DNA of 52,775 nt from CAZWSC01 sp964636385 (GCA_964636385.1 CAZWSC010000042.1:1-52775); one strand, 5' to 3'. Positions 25,392 through 34,276 are shown, counted from the first letter of the stretch. Numbers and translations are program-made. The notes: generated by a model from the letters alone, not told the origin.

Positions 25392-26131
25392 TGGGGCTTC
25401 CCGGGGACATGCGGCCTTCTGCTGATCCACCGGGGCAATCAGGCTCACTATCGCCTCCCCGGCCCAAGACGGCGAAATCCCGTATGCTGCGCTACCGGCT
25501 GGCTGGTATCGCCGGAGCCGGCCTGATCAGGATGTGGGGGCCCACCCTCCGCGTGGAGTGGGATCTTCCGGATTCCGTTCGGCGTCTTGAGCGTGATGGG
25601 CATCACATGCTCCACGCATTCTGGCACGCACACATCCTGACCTTCTCCTACACCCACAGGCGCCGCGGCATCACCGTGCTTGTCAGCAAACACGGGGATG
25701 GCGAGTACATATCCCAGATCATCCACCGTCTCGGGTTCGGGACAGTGCGCGGGAGCAGCTCCCGGGGTGGAGTGCGTTCACTCCTTGAGATGGCGAAGCT
25801 TGGTTCGCTTGGCCACCCGCTCTCCGTGACGCCGGACGGGCCAAGGGGCCCGAGGCGAGTGCTGCAGGGAGGCGCCCTTCTCATCGCGCAGAAGAGCGGG
25901 CTGCCCATCGTCCCTTTTTCCACCAGTGCACACCCCTGCCGAAAACTCCATAGCTGGGATCAATTCGAGATCCCACTGCCGGGCGCACGGGTCTACATTA
26001 CCGCCGGAGAGCCGATCCACCTCCCCGGTGATACCTCCGTGAAGGCTCTCGAGAACGAGTGGGCGCCACTCGTGCAGGCGGCCATGCTCGAGACGGAGCA
26101 CCGAGCCGAGCGGTGGGCGGAGGAAAGATGA
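25391..26131 (+). CDS. DUF374 lysophospholipid-acyltransferase-like protein, possible lipid A secondary acyltransferase
   Basis: The 246-residue product has DUF374/LPLAT hallmarks: FWHAHILTFSY, VSKHGDGEYISQI, GFGTVRGSSSRGG and VTPDGPRGPRRVLQGG. One weak hydrophobic helix near residues 33-50 suggests membrane association. In Helicobacter and Campylobacter, DUF374 protein LpxJ adds a secondary acyl chain to lipid A. Placement between lpxB and waaA fits such a role, and no lpxL/lpxM homologue is seen. The start is uncertain: ATG at 25391 (sharing a base with the lpxB stop) is used, but MLRYRLAG at 25484 would give a more usual N terminus; the ~30 residues between are Pro-rich and weakly coding. 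Confidence 0.82.
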   Translation: MGLPGDMRPSADPPGQSGSLSPPRPKTAKSRMLRYRLAGIAGAGLIRMWGPTLRVEWDLPDSVRRLERDGHHMLHAFWHAHILTFSYTHRRRGITVLVSKHGDGEYISQIIHRLGFGTVRGSSSRGGVRSLLEMAKLGSLGHPLSVTPDGPRGPRRVLQGGALLIAQKSGLPIVPFSTSAHPCRKLHSWDQFEIPLPGARVYITAGEPIHLPGDTSVKALENEWAPLVQAAMLETEHRAERWAEER

Positions 26132-27471
26132 CAGCCCTGCTCTACATTTACCAGGCCATCGGGACACTGGGATTCATCCTGGCGCTCCCATGGATCGCCA
26201 TCCGCTCCCTTCGGCGGCCTGCCGAGATGCGCGAGAGACTGGGGGGCGGACTCTCGCCCCTGGCCGGCTCCGGACCACTCTGGATACACGCCGCATCTCT
26301 CGGGGAACTGGAGGGGATCCGCACATTGCTCGATTCCGAAGATCGCCGCTTTCGTCCGCCGGTCCACCTGAGTGTGCTGTCGGTCTCGGCAAGGAACCGC
26401 GTCGAGGAGATCGCGAAGGGCAGGACGTCAGTCGGCTTCGCCCCGCTGGACCTATGGTTCTGCTACTGCAGGGTGCTCAGAAGGGTCAGGCCCCGGGGCG
26501 TGATCCTGCTCGAAACGGAGCTTTGGCCCGGGTTCCTCCATGCGTGCAGGCGAAGGAGGATACCGGTGGCTGTGATAAGCGCGCGCCTCTCTCCAAGGAA
26601 CTGGAGGAAGACACGCCTTATCCGGCCGATCCTTCGGCCCCTGCTGGAATCGATCCCGGTAATCGGCGCCCAGGGCGAAGCTGATGCAGCCCGCTTTCGC
26701 CAACTGGGGGCGCCGCGTGTGACATGCACCGGCAACCTGAAGTACGAAGCAGGCACAGGCGAACCGGCGCCCCGCAATGGTGGTGATCCTTCCTTCGTCT
26801 TCGTCGCAGGCAGCCTGAGGAAGGGGGAGGAGGAGGTGCTGGCTGCCTCGCGCATACCAGGCCTCCTGATGATTGTCGCGCCCAGGCACCTCAGGGAGCG
26901 GGAGCACTGGATCGACGCCTGCACCCGGACAGGGATCCACCCTGTGCTTCGAAGCGGGACGCAGATTTCCATCCGCCCGGATCGCGAATCCGCCTCAGGG
27001 AGGGTCAGGATGAGGGCGGCGCTTCTGTCGCTGCTGCGCGGGGAGGTTGACGGCACTGTGCCGGAGGCGCAACGGCCGCGGATTCTCCTCCTGGATACGC
27101 AGGGGGAGCTGGGCGAATGGTACAGCGCCGCCGATGCCGCATTCGTGGGGGGAACACTTGTCCCGATAGGCGGCCACAACCTTTTCGAGCCCGCGAAAGC
27201 CGGCCTTCCGGTTGCATTTGGCCCCTGGACAGCCAATGTGGAGGATGTTGCCGAGGCCCTTCTGCGCTCCGGGGGCGGTGTCCGGATATCGGGGGCGGAG
27301 GATCTGAGTGTCTGGCTGCTCAGACTGGCTCAGGACAGGAAGGCCCTTGCCGGGGCATCTACGGCGGCGTTCGGGACCGCGGTGGAACTTGGCGGAAGTG
27401 TTGACCGCACGTGGGAACTGCTCGAATCCCTCGGCTGGCCCGGCGCACACCGTCATTCAGAGGATTCCTGA
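26128..27471 (+). CDS. waaA: 3-deoxy-D-manno-octulosonic acid (Kdo) transferase
   Basis: WaaA/KdtA (447 residues, GT30) transfers Kdo to the lipid A precursor. There is an N-terminal membrane helix (LGFILALPWIAI), the acid/base Glu in HAASLGELEG, LETELWPGFL, ISARLSPRNW, GNLKYE and the CMP-Kdo-site motif VGGTLVPIGGHNLFEPA. It is slightly longer than E. coli KdtA (425). The ATG at 26128 follows GGCGGAGGAAAG and overlaps the preceding stop by 4 bases. The number of Kdo residues added cannot be read from sequence. Confidence 0.95.
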   Translation: MTALLYIYQAIGTLGFILALPWIAIRSLRRPAEMRERLGGGLSPLAGSGPLWIHAASLGELEGIRTLLDSEDRRFRPPVHLSVLSVSARNRVEEIAKGRTSVGFAPLDLWFCYCRVLRRVRPRGVILLETELWPGFLHACRRRRIPVAVISARLSPRNWRKTRLIRPILRPLLESIPVIGAQGEADAARFRQLGAPRVTCTGNLKYEAGTGEPAPRNGGDPSFVFVAGSLRKGEEEVLAASRIPGLLMIVAPRHLREREHWIDACTRTGIHPVLRSGTQISIRPDRESASGRVRMRAALLSLLRGEVDGTVPEAQRPRILLLDTQGELGEWYSAADAAFVGGTLVPIGGHNLFEPAKAGLPVAFGPWTANVEDVAEALLRSGGGVRISGAEDLSVWLLRLAQDRKALAGASTAAFGTAVELGGSVDRTWELLESLGWPGAHRHSEDS

Positions 27472-27484
27472 TGGGGTGCCTCTC

Positions 27485-28636
27485 ATGGCCAGGGATCCTG
27501 CACAAAGAGTCCGGGCAGGCATGAGGCGATTTATCGAAGAGGAGGTCTGGCGTGGTGGCGAAGACGCGGGCTTCCCTGCGGCATGCGCGGGGGCCCTTCT
27601 GCGCCTTCCGGAGGCCCTGTACGCGGCCTGCACGGCAATCCGGAACTCAGCCTACGACCACGGCATTGCGCGACCCCTCACGGCTCCTGTCCCGATAATC
27701 TCCATCGGCGGTATCGAAGCAGGCGGTGTCGGGAAGACTCCGCTTGCAATTGAGATCGCCCGTCTGGCGGCAAGTGCAGGCCTTACGCCCGCGATCCTGA
27801 CGCGTGGATACGGCAGGCGCGGCAGGGACCCGCGCGGGTCCGCGATTCGGGTCATGACCGGGGCAGACGCACGGGACTGGCTCAGGTACGGGGACGAGCC
27901 GGTCCTGATGGCCGAGGCGACGGAGATGGCCGTGTGGGTGGCCCGCAGGCGGGCAGATGCGGCGTGCGAGGCCGCGGAAGCCGGGGCTGACCTCGGGATT
28001 CTGGACGACGGATTGCAGCACCGCGCCCTTTCACGCGACCTCGAGATCGTCTGCCTTGATGCGCGCAGGCCCCTGGCGAACGGGCGTCTCCTGCCTGCAG
28101 GGCCGCTTCGCGAGAACCCCCGGAGGGCGATCTCCCGTGCAGACCTGATCGTGATCAGCGACGGATTGCCGGAGTTGTGCGCAGAAACCGGGAGGCAGCT
28201 CCGAAGGGTGCTGGGCGCCCCACAGCCGATCCTCTCGTGGCGCGGTGAGCCGTCCCTTCAGGCCGTTCAGGGCGATCCACCGTTACCGGCCGAGGCGGTC
28301 CGTCTTGTCGCCGGTATCGCCCGCCCGGACCGTCTGGAACAGGCGCTGGATTCGCTGGGGCACCCGGTCGCCGCAAGGGCGTTCTTCCCCGATCATCACC
28401 AGTTCGCGCCCGGCGATCTGGACCGGGCCAGGCAACTGGGTCCTGACCGTTCCGCTCCCTTCGTCACCACCGGCAAGGACTGGATCCGCCTGCGTACCCT
28501 TGTCACCGGATCGGGTGAGCGATGGGCAATACTCAAGCGCCGCCTCAGATGGAACGAAGACGGCGCCGGGGAGTTGTTGCTGCGCAACCTCGAAAGCCTG
28601 GCGGGGCGTCCGCCCGCCTGCCCGTTGGAGGGATGA
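27485..28636 (+). CDS. lpxK: Tetraacyldisaccharide 4'-kinase
   Basis: LpxK phosphorylates lipid A disaccharide at the 4' position. The P-loop is GGIEAGGVGKTP near residue 78; other family motifs are LTRGYGRRGR, GDEPVLMAE, ILDDGLQHR and GRLLPAGPLRE, followed by PDHHQFAPGDL and VTTGKDW near the C terminus. The ATG at 27485 gives 383 residues; a GTG at 27476 has slightly better ribosome-site spacing (AGAGGA at 27459). It closes the long plus-strand block that began at purB and ends 8 bases before a convergent lipoprotein gene, with no terminator hairpin evident in the gap. Confidence 0.93.
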   Translation: MARDPAQRVRAGMRRFIEEEVWRGGEDAGFPAACAGALLRLPEALYAACTAIRNSAYDHGIARPLTAPVPIISIGGIEAGGVGKTPLAIEIARLAASAGLTPAILTRGYGRRGRDPRGSAIRVMTGADARDWLRYGDEPVLMAEATEMAVWVARRRADAACEAAEAGADLGILDDGLQHRALSRDLEIVCLDARRPLANGRLLPAGPLRENPRRAISRADLIVISDGLPELCAETGRQLRRVLGAPQPILSWRGEPSLQAVQGDPPLPAEAVRLVAGIARPDRLEQALDSLGHPVAARAFFPDHHQFAPGDLDRARQLGPDRSAPFVTTGKDWIRLRTLVTGSGERWAILKRRLRWNEDGAGELLLRNLESLAGRPPACPLEG

Positions 28637-28644
28637 GGCCGGGC

Positions 28645-29190
28645 TCACTCCGCCCAGTTCGCGAAGTTCACCTGCAGCGACGCAGTGGCAGTAACCTCGT
28701 GGTTGGAGGTTGCCTCGCGACCGTGGATCGTGATCGTTGCCATGGTGAGGATCTCACCGCCCTCTCGCAATCCCACGAGGGGGGCGCGTGTCTTCCAGGC
28801 CGCCGGCACCACCACGAACGCACCGGAAACCTCCTGTCCTGTGTGGACAGGCCACCCAAGGGTTCCTGTCACGGAGTCGATCCGCTCGCTGCTCTGGAAG
28901 TCGATCCTGTAACTCTCCAGAGTCACGTGCCCGAACGGACCGTTGGGAGTCAGGTTCAGGGCCTCACTCTGTGCGACGTTGCGGACCCGGATTGTGACTG
29001 CGTCCTCCACAATCCCCCCGCTTCCGTCGGGACTCTCCGTGATGACATCGCTGCTAAGCGGTTCGTTGTCGTTCACGCTCAGGACCAGAAGTGAAGAACG
29101 GGGTGCGGATTCGTCGCTGCATCCGCCTGCGGCGAGCAGAACCGGGATTATGATCGAGAGACTGGCGATCCCGTGGGCAAGTCTGCGCAT
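28645..29190 (-). CDS. Uncharacterised lipoprotein
   Basis: The 181-residue product starts with a lipoprotein signal (MRRLAHG, hydrophobic SLSIIIPVLLAA, lipobox LAAGGC with Cys at 25). The mature part looks all-beta, with regularly spaced strands and a Thr/Val-rich composition (TATASLQVNFANWAE at the end), perhaps one immunoglobulin-like sandwich. No enzyme motif is visible. The start at 29190 has GGAGGAG 10 bases upstream; an open frame to 29319 was not used because it would put 43 residues before the signal. It converges with lpxK and is divergent from nadB. Function is unknown; transport by the Lol system is likely. Confidence 0.75.
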   Translation of the reverse strand: MRRLAHGIASLSIIIPVLLAAGGCSDESAPRSSLLVLSVNDNEPLSSDVITESPDGSGGIVEDAVTIRVRNVAQSEALNLTPNGPFGHVTLESYRIDFQSSERIDSVTGTLGWPVHTGQEVSGAFVVVPAAWKTRAPLVGLREGGEILTMATITIHGREATSNHEVTATASLQVNFANWAE

Positions 29191-29237
29191 GGCCAAAAAC
29201 TCCTCCGGTTGGGTGCAAAACGGGCCTGGGAAACCCT

Positions 29238-29265
29238 TTGTTGAGTTATCGGCCCGGGATATGCT
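29238..29265 (+). promoter_or_regulatory. Candidate promoter for nadB
   Basis: TTGTTG (29238-29243) is separated by 16 bases from TATGCT (29260-29265), in the most AT-rich part of the divergent gap. The -10 matches 4 of 6 and the -35 matches 3 of 6 to the sigma70 consensus. The leader to the nadB TTG start would be about 45 bases. A weak call that rests on consensus only. Confidence 0.33.
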
Positions 29266-29273
29266 CCCCTGAA
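29245..29273 (-). promoter_or_regulatory. Candidate promoter for the lipoprotein gene
   Basis: On the minus strand TTCAGG (29273-29268) lies 17 bases from GATAAC (29250-29245). Four of six -10 bases and three of six -35 bases match consensus. It would overlap the nadB promoter back to back, so the two genes may compete for polymerase. Consensus evidence only. Confidence 0.3.
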
Positions 29274-29318
29274 GCCGAATCGGCCGGTGGGAATCTGTTT
29301 CCCGAGAGGTGTAACACA

Positions 29319-30908
29319 TTGAAGCAGCATGATTTTCTGGTAATGGGTTCGGGGCTGGCAGGGATGGTCTTCGCCCTGCGGGCGGCTCGCGCGGGTTCCG
29401 TGCTCCTCATCTCCAAACGGGCCCTCACCGATGGGAACACGGACTGGGCCCAGGGAGGGATTGCCGCGGCGGTGGGCCCCGGTGACGATCCGACAACTCA
29501 CGGACAGGACACGATGACCTGCGGTGTCGGTCTCTGCCGCCAGGCGGCCGTGTCGGTGATGGTCGACGGGGGTCCGGGAGCGATCAGGGCGCTTCGGGAA
29601 CTGGGTGTGCGCTTCGCAACCCGGTCGGATGGATCGCTGGACCTCGGATGTGAAGGGGGGCATACCCGCAGGCGGGTGGCGCATTCGGGGGACAGCACCG
29701 GCCATGCGATCATGGAAGCGCTGGTGCGCACCGTTCGCGATGATGAACGTATCCGGGTGCTGGAGCATCATACCGGTGTTGACCTGATCCGTACGGGAGA
29801 CCGGCGCGACAGGGCCGGGGAGACCCGATGTCAGGGCGCATACGTGCTCGACTGCCGCTCGGGCAGGATATTCCCGGCAGGGGCAAGGGCTACAGTGCTG
29901 GCAACCGGGGGATGCGGGAAGGTCTACCAGTACACCTCGAACCCTGACGTGGCCACGGGTGACGGACTGGCCATGGCCTGGAGGGCAGGCTGCAGGGTTG
30001 CCAATCTGGAGTTCGTTCAGTTTCACCCGACATGTCTCTTCCATCCGGAGGCCAAGTCGTTCCTCATCTCCGAGACGGTTCGCGGAGAAGGCGGCTTCCT
30101 GACCACGCTCTCGGGTGACCGCCTGCGTATTCCGCATCCCCTGGGGGATCTGGCGCCCAGGGACATAGTGGCGCGGTCGATTGACCGGGAGATGAAGCTG
30201 CGGGGGGATCGCAGCGTCCTTCTGCACCTGGAGCACGTGGATGCCGATGCCGTGCGCGGGAGGTTCCCGAAGATCCATGCCACATGTCTCTCGCTCGGAT
30301 TCGACATTACCCGCCAGCCGATCCCGGTCGTTCCGGCGGCGCACTATCAATGCGGGGGAGTGGTCACGGATCTGCACGGACGGACGGACCTGCCGGGTCT
30401 GTACGCCGCCGGCGAAACTGCCTTCACGGGGCTGCATGGTGCGAATCGCCTGGCGAGCAACTCGCTTCTCGAAGCGCTGGTGATGGCGGAGAGGGCCGCC
30501 GCGGCTGCTGCAGACGAGCTGGGCGACGCCCGAGAGCCCGCCCTGCGTCCATGGGACGAGGGGACGGCCACCCTCCCGCGGGAGACCGTGCTTATCGACG
30601 CGCACTGGGACCTGGTGCGCCGCCTGATGTGGGACTTCGTCGGAATCGTACGGACCGACCACAGGCTTGCACTGGCATCACGCTATCTGGAAATATTCCG
30701 CCGCAGCATCGAGAGCTACTACTGGGACTTCGTGCTTGACCGGGATCTGATCGAACTGCGCAACATCGCACTGGTGGCGGAGCTGATCGTCCGGTGCGCG
30801 CGGGAGAGGCGTGAATCCCGTGGCCTGCATTACAACCAGGACTTCCCGGAGCGTGATGATGCCCGGTTCGCCGCTGATACGATCCTTGATCCGGGCACCG
30901 GGGAGTGA
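29319..30908 (+). CDS. nadB: L-aspartate oxidase
   Basis: NadB (529 residues) oxidises L-aspartate to iminoaspartate with FAD, the first step of de novo NAD synthesis. The FAD-binding start FLVMGSGLAGM, the DWAQGGIAAA loop, TGGCGKVY, FVQFHPT and the GLHGANRLASNSLLEAL active-site region are all present; the C-terminal helical domain is complete. The TTG at 29319 was chosen: GAGAGG lies 9 bases upstream and the product then begins MKQHDFLVMGSG as in other NadB. nadA and nadC are not in the window. The related fumarate reductase and succinate dehydrogenase flavoproteins are excluded by the NadB-type motifs. Confidence 0.94.
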   Translation: MKQHDFLVMGSGLAGMVFALRAARAGSVLLISKRALTDGNTDWAQGGIAAAVGPGDDPTTHGQDTMTCGVGLCRQAAVSVMVDGGPGAIRALRELGVRFATRSDGSLDLGCEGGHTRRRVAHSGDSTGHAIMEALVRTVRDDERIRVLEHHTGVDLIRTGDRRDRAGETRCQGAYVLDCRSGRIFPAGARATVLATGGCGKVYQYTSNPDVATGDGLAMAWRAGCRVANLEFVQFHPTCLFHPEAKSFLISETVRGEGGFLTTLSGDRLRIPHPLGDLAPRDIVARSIDREMKLRGDRSVLLHLEHVDADAVRGRFPKIHATCLSLGFDITRQPIPVVPAAHYQCGGVVTDLHGRTDLPGLYAAGETAFTGLHGANRLASNSLLEALVMAERAAAAAADELGDAREPALRPWDEGTATLPRETVLIDAHWDLVRRLMWDFVGIVRTDHRLALASRYLEIFRRSIESYYWDFVLDRDLIELRNIALVAELIVRCARERRESRGLHYNQDFPERDDARFAADTILDPGTGE

Positions 30909-30966
30909 TGGCCGGCGGGGAACCGGTGCCGCAACAGAATGACAGCGGGGGAGAACAGTCTGAGCA

Positions 30967-31329
30967 ATGGACCCTGAGGTCGTCGAGAGAATCGAGAACC
31001 TGGCCGAGGAGAAGGGACGCTACAGGGCGGCCGCCTACTTCTGGCTTCTTCGCGCGCTTGACTACACGCGGCGCTCGCTCGACCGGGCGGGACACGTCAC
31101 GGGGCAGGAGCTCCTCGAAGGAACGCGCAGGCTGGCGCTTAAGGAGTTCGGCCCGATGGCGACATCGGTTTTCGATTACTGGGGCATAGAGAAGGGCGAG
31201 GACCTCGGCCGGATTGTCTTCGATCTGATTGAAGTGCAGCTTCTGGCCAGAACCGAAGAGGACAGCCTGCAGGACTTCCAGACAGGGGAGAGCTTCGAGG
31301 CGGCATTCAGGCGGGACTCCTCCAGGTAG
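30967..31329 (+). CDS. Minf_1886-family small conserved protein
   Basis: The 120-residue protein matches the uncharacterised Minf_1886 family: an N-terminal helix, YRAAAYFWLLRALDYT, GHVTGQELLEGTRRLALKEFGPMA, then WGIEKGEDLGRIVFDLIE and an acidic end with EDSLQDF and FEAAFR. It looks soluble and all-alpha. The family is common in Planctomycetes, Verrucomicrobia, Gemmatimonadota and related groups and has no assigned function. It lies 58 bases after nadB and 26 bases before the GT9 gene; a ribosome site is weak (GGGGGAGA, about 15 bases upstream). Confidence 0.82.
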   Translation: MDPEVVERIENLAEEKGRYRAAAYFWLLRALDYTRRSLDRAGHVTGQELLEGTRRLALKEFGPMATSVFDYWGIEKGEDLGRIVFDLIEVQLLARTEEDSLQDFQTGESFEAAFRRDSSR

Positions 31330-31355
31330 AAGCTGCGATGAACCAGGGAGGTTGA

Positions 31356-32417
31356 GTGCAGGGAAGCGGGGGATCCGCGCCGGAGGAGGGGGGGGGGCGT
31401 CGCGAAAGCTGGCTCCTCATCCGTTATCATGCTCTCGGCGATGTTGCTCTGTCCACCGGGATAGCAGGGCTGGCGGCTTGTGGCGGTCCGGGCATGCCAT
31501 CCGCCGATCTTGACGTTGCCGTGGACGCGCGCTACCTGCCGGTCTACAGGGGCAACCCGCATGTCCGGCGGCTGTGGGACCGCAGGGATCTCGAAAGGCA
31601 GGCCGTCGGAATCCGATACGACCGTGTCCTTGATCTGCAAGGCACGGTGGGATCGAGGCGCCTTGCATCGCGCCTCTCCGATAGCGTTGCCTCTGTGCGC
31701 ACGCGTTCGGTCTGGCGGAGGTGGATCGTACTGTGGGGCGACCGCTTCCCCCGCCCCTCGATACCGCACGGCCTGGAGCGTTACGCCGAGATACTGCCAG
31801 GCTCCCTTACCCGGGAAGAGGCTGCGCCCCGTGTCTGGGTCACGCCCGAGGAAGATGCCGACGCCCGGCTGGAAGCCCCAACGGTCTTCGACACCCCTCC
31901 CGGCCAGGCTGTGATCCTGCTCCCGGGCGCTTCGCGGCGCAGCAAGGAGTACCTGCGCTTCGACGAGGTGTGCGCGGGCCTGCTGGCATCAGGCAGGCGA
32001 GTCTGGTGGGCCGTCGGGCCCGGGGCGCCTGATCCGCCGCCGGAGACTGTCCCGGGGGCATCGACACTGCGGCTGAGCCTCGGTGCTCTGAAGGCCGTGC
32101 TGGCCCGTGCCGGCGTGGCAGTCACGTGCGACAGCGGCCCCATGCACCTCGCCAGGGCGTTGGGTCTGCCCGTAGTGGCGGTCTTCTGCTCGTCTGTTCA
32201 GGCATTCGGTTTCTCACCTGTCGGCCCTGGTGCAACGGTGCTGGAGCCCGGCGAGCTTGCATGTCGCCCCTGCGGTGTGCACGGGAGAGACCGCTGCTGG
32301 CTTGGACACTGGCGATGCGTGCGGGAAGTCGACCCGGCTGGAGTAGTCGGCGAGACCCTGCGCCTTCTGAAGCAGCGCATACGGCCTGAAGGCCGGTCAC
32401 GGAGGAGTTCCGGATGA
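31356..32417 (+). CDS. GT9-family glycosyltransferase (heptosyltransferase-like)
   Basis: The 353-residue protein has the ADP-heptose:LPS heptosyltransferase layout: WLLIRYHALGDVALST at the N terminus (family RxxxxGDxxxxTP), YDRVLDLQG, and the C-terminal nucleotide-sugar site with AVILLPGASRRSKEY, CDSGPMHLARALGLPVVAVF and ACRPCG-like Cys near the end. It should add a heptose or related sugar to the LPS core on the cytoplasmic side of the membrane. The GTG start at 31356 follows AGGGAGG at close spacing; the first ~18 residues are Gly-rich and could be trimmed. It overlaps mutL by 4 bases. The exact sugar cannot be told. Confidence 0.88.
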   Translation: MQGSGGSAPEEGGGRRESWLLIRYHALGDVALSTGIAGLAACGGPGMPSADLDVAVDARYLPVYRGNPHVRRLWDRRDLERQAVGIRYDRVLDLQGTVGSRRLASRLSDSVASVRTRSVWRRWIVLWGDRFPRPSIPHGLERYAEILPGSLTREEAAPRVWVTPEEDADARLEAPTVFDTPPGQAVILLPGASRRSKEYLRFDEVCAGLLASGRRVWWAVGPGAPDPPPETVPGASTLRLSLGALKAVLARAGVAVTCDSGPMHLARALGLPVVAVFCSSVQAFGFSPVGPGATVLEPGELACRPCGVHGRDRCWLGHWRCVREVDPAGVVGETLRLLKQRIRPEGRSRRSSG

Positions 32418-34249
32418 TGCACTCAGGGCAGGGGGATCCAGGGGGTCGGGCCGTGATCCGAAGGCTGCCTCCCGGGGTTGTGGCAAAGATTGCGGCAGGC
32501 GAGGTGATCCTGAGGCCGGCATCCGTCGCGAAGGAGCTGCTCGAAAACTCGCTGGATGCAGGCGCCCGGATGCTTGAGATCTCGGTCGGTGAGTCTCCCG
32601 ATCAGTTCCTCGAGGTGACCGACGACGGAACGGGCATGAGTCGGGACGGTCTCATCCTCGCGATCGAGCCGCATGCCACAAGCAAGCTTCGAAGCGAGGA
32701 AGACCTGCTGGCCGTAAACACCCTGGGGTTTCGCGGGGAGGCTCTGCATTCCATCGCCCGGGTGTCGCGGGTCGAGATCATCACGGCGCAGGAGGGTGAG
32801 CCGCAGGGATGGGAGTTGAGCGTGGAGGCAGGGAGGCCATCTGCTGTCGAGCCTGCCGCCCGGCCGGCCGGAACAACAGTCCGCGTGCAGGATCTCTTCT
32901 TCAACTCACCTGTCAGAAAGCGCTTTCTGAAGACTCCGGATGGAGAGATGCGTCTCATCACGAGGATGGTCACCACCTATGCACTGGCGTTTCCCGGTGT
33001 CGGTTTCCGTCTTCTGCAGAGGGGTGCGCTGGTGCTGGATCTGCCCCGGGCGGAAGACTCCGCTGCACGGATCGTACAGGTTTACGGCCCCTCCTTCAGG
33101 GAGAAGATTCTTTCACTGGAGTCATCGGACGGTAGGGGTGAGATCAGCGGCCATGTAGGAATCCCTGAACTGGCACGCCCCGGCACGCAGCACCAGACCA
33201 TGATTGTCAACCAGCGCTGGGTTTCCGCCTCCTGGTTCTCTGCAGCGCTGCGCCGGGGTTTCGGCGACCTCATCCCGCCGAACCGGCATCCGTTCGCGCT
33301 CGTGCTCCTTGCCGTCGATCCGTCGCGCGTCGACGTGAACGTGCATCCAACGAAGCGCGAGGTGAGGTTCCTGGACGAGTCGGCGCTCTTCGGAAGCCTG
33401 GTTCATGCCGTTCAGGCCGTGACGCGCCAACTCGTACCCGGCTGGAACCTGGATCCACGGGACCCCGGCTCCGACGCACGCCCTGGGACGGCCTTCCATG
33501 GCCAGTACACCCCCGGAAGGGATGCACCGGGGGAGGGAAGGCCGGGTTCGGCGGCCCTGGATCTCTTCTACCGGCCGGCCTCCGAAACACACATCGTTCG
33601 TGAGGCCGACGGAAACGCCGGCCAGGAACGGCCCGAGGATGCCCCACGGGACGATGCCCGGGTGGCCGGTCCCGATGCCTCGCCCGCAGGGCTGGTGCCG
33701 CTCTGGCAGCTTCACCACAAGTACGTCCTGGCCCAGACCCGGCATGGGTTCATGATCATAGACCAGCATGCCGCGCACGAGAGGATCCTCTACGAGCAGG
33801 CCCTGATGAACCTCCGTGGGAGCATGGCGGCAACGCAGCAGCTCCTCTTCCCGCTCTCTCTCGAGCTGGGAGGAGACGAGTGGGAGGCATGGGGGAAGAT
33901 CTGCGAGGATCTCATCAACCTCGGGGTGGATGCCGAGGAGTTCGGCCGCCATACGGTGCTGCTGCGCGGGGTGCCTTCGCTGTGGAACAGCGATCCCGAA
34001 GGGCGCTTCCGCGAGCTCCTCGAGCAGGCAGGATCGCAAAGGACCCACGGCCGGGACCGGCTGCAGCATCTTGCGGCATCGTTCGCCTGCCGCACTGCTG
34101 TCCGGGCAGGTCAGCAGCTCTCACTGGAGGAGATGAACCAGCTTGTGGATCAACTCTTCGCCACGAGCCTTCCGCACGGTGATCCGCACGGGCGGCCGAC
34201 CTTCCTGCAGGTGACCCTCGGGGACCTGGACCGCAGATTCGGGCGCTGA
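32414..34249 (+). CDS. mutL: DNA mismatch repair protein MutL
   Basis: MutL (611 residues) has the GHKL ATPase motifs ENSLDAGA, DDGTGM, LGFRGEAL and GTTVRVQDLFFNSPVRK in the first third, a variable linker (about 345-430) and a C-terminal dimerisation part. The endonuclease motif DQHA-x2-E-x4-E is present from residue 450 (DQHAAHERILYEQ), and the ACR and FxR motifs are found at ACRTAVRAG and at the final FGR. The zinc-site motif CPHGRP reads DPHGRP (Asp590 for Cys). It is likely a nicking MutL. The gene overlaps the GT9 gene, and miaA follows in the order seen in many bacteria. mutS is not in the window. Confidence 0.95.
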   Translation: MMHSGQGDPGGRAVIRRLPPGVVAKIAAGEVILRPASVAKELLENSLDAGARMLEISVGESPDQFLEVTDDGTGMSRDGLILAIEPHATSKLRSEEDLLAVNTLGFRGEALHSIARVSRVEIITAQEGEPQGWELSVEAGRPSAVEPAARPAGTTVRVQDLFFNSPVRKRFLKTPDGEMRLITRMVTTYALAFPGVGFRLLQRGALVLDLPRAEDSAARIVQVYGPSFREKILSLESSDGRGEISGHVGIPELARPGTQHQTMIVNQRWVSASWFSAALRRGFGDLIPPNRHPFALVLLAVDPSRVDVNVHPTKREVRFLDESALFGSLVHAVQAVTRQLVPGWNLDPRDPGSDARPGTAFHGQYTPGRDAPGEGRPGSAALDLFYRPASETHIVREADGNAGQERPEDAPRDDARVAGPDASPAGLVPLWQLHHKYVLAQTRHGFMIIDQHAAHERILYEQALMNLRGSMAATQQLLFPLSLELGGDEWEAWGKICEDLINLGVDAEEFGRHTVLLRGVPSLWNSDPEGRFRELLEQAGSQRTHGRDRLQHLAASFACRTAVRAGQQLSLEEMNQLVDQLFATSLPHGDPHGRPTFLQVTLGDLDRRFGR

Positions 34250-34276
34250 TCCGCAGGAGACCGACGGGAGGTTGCG

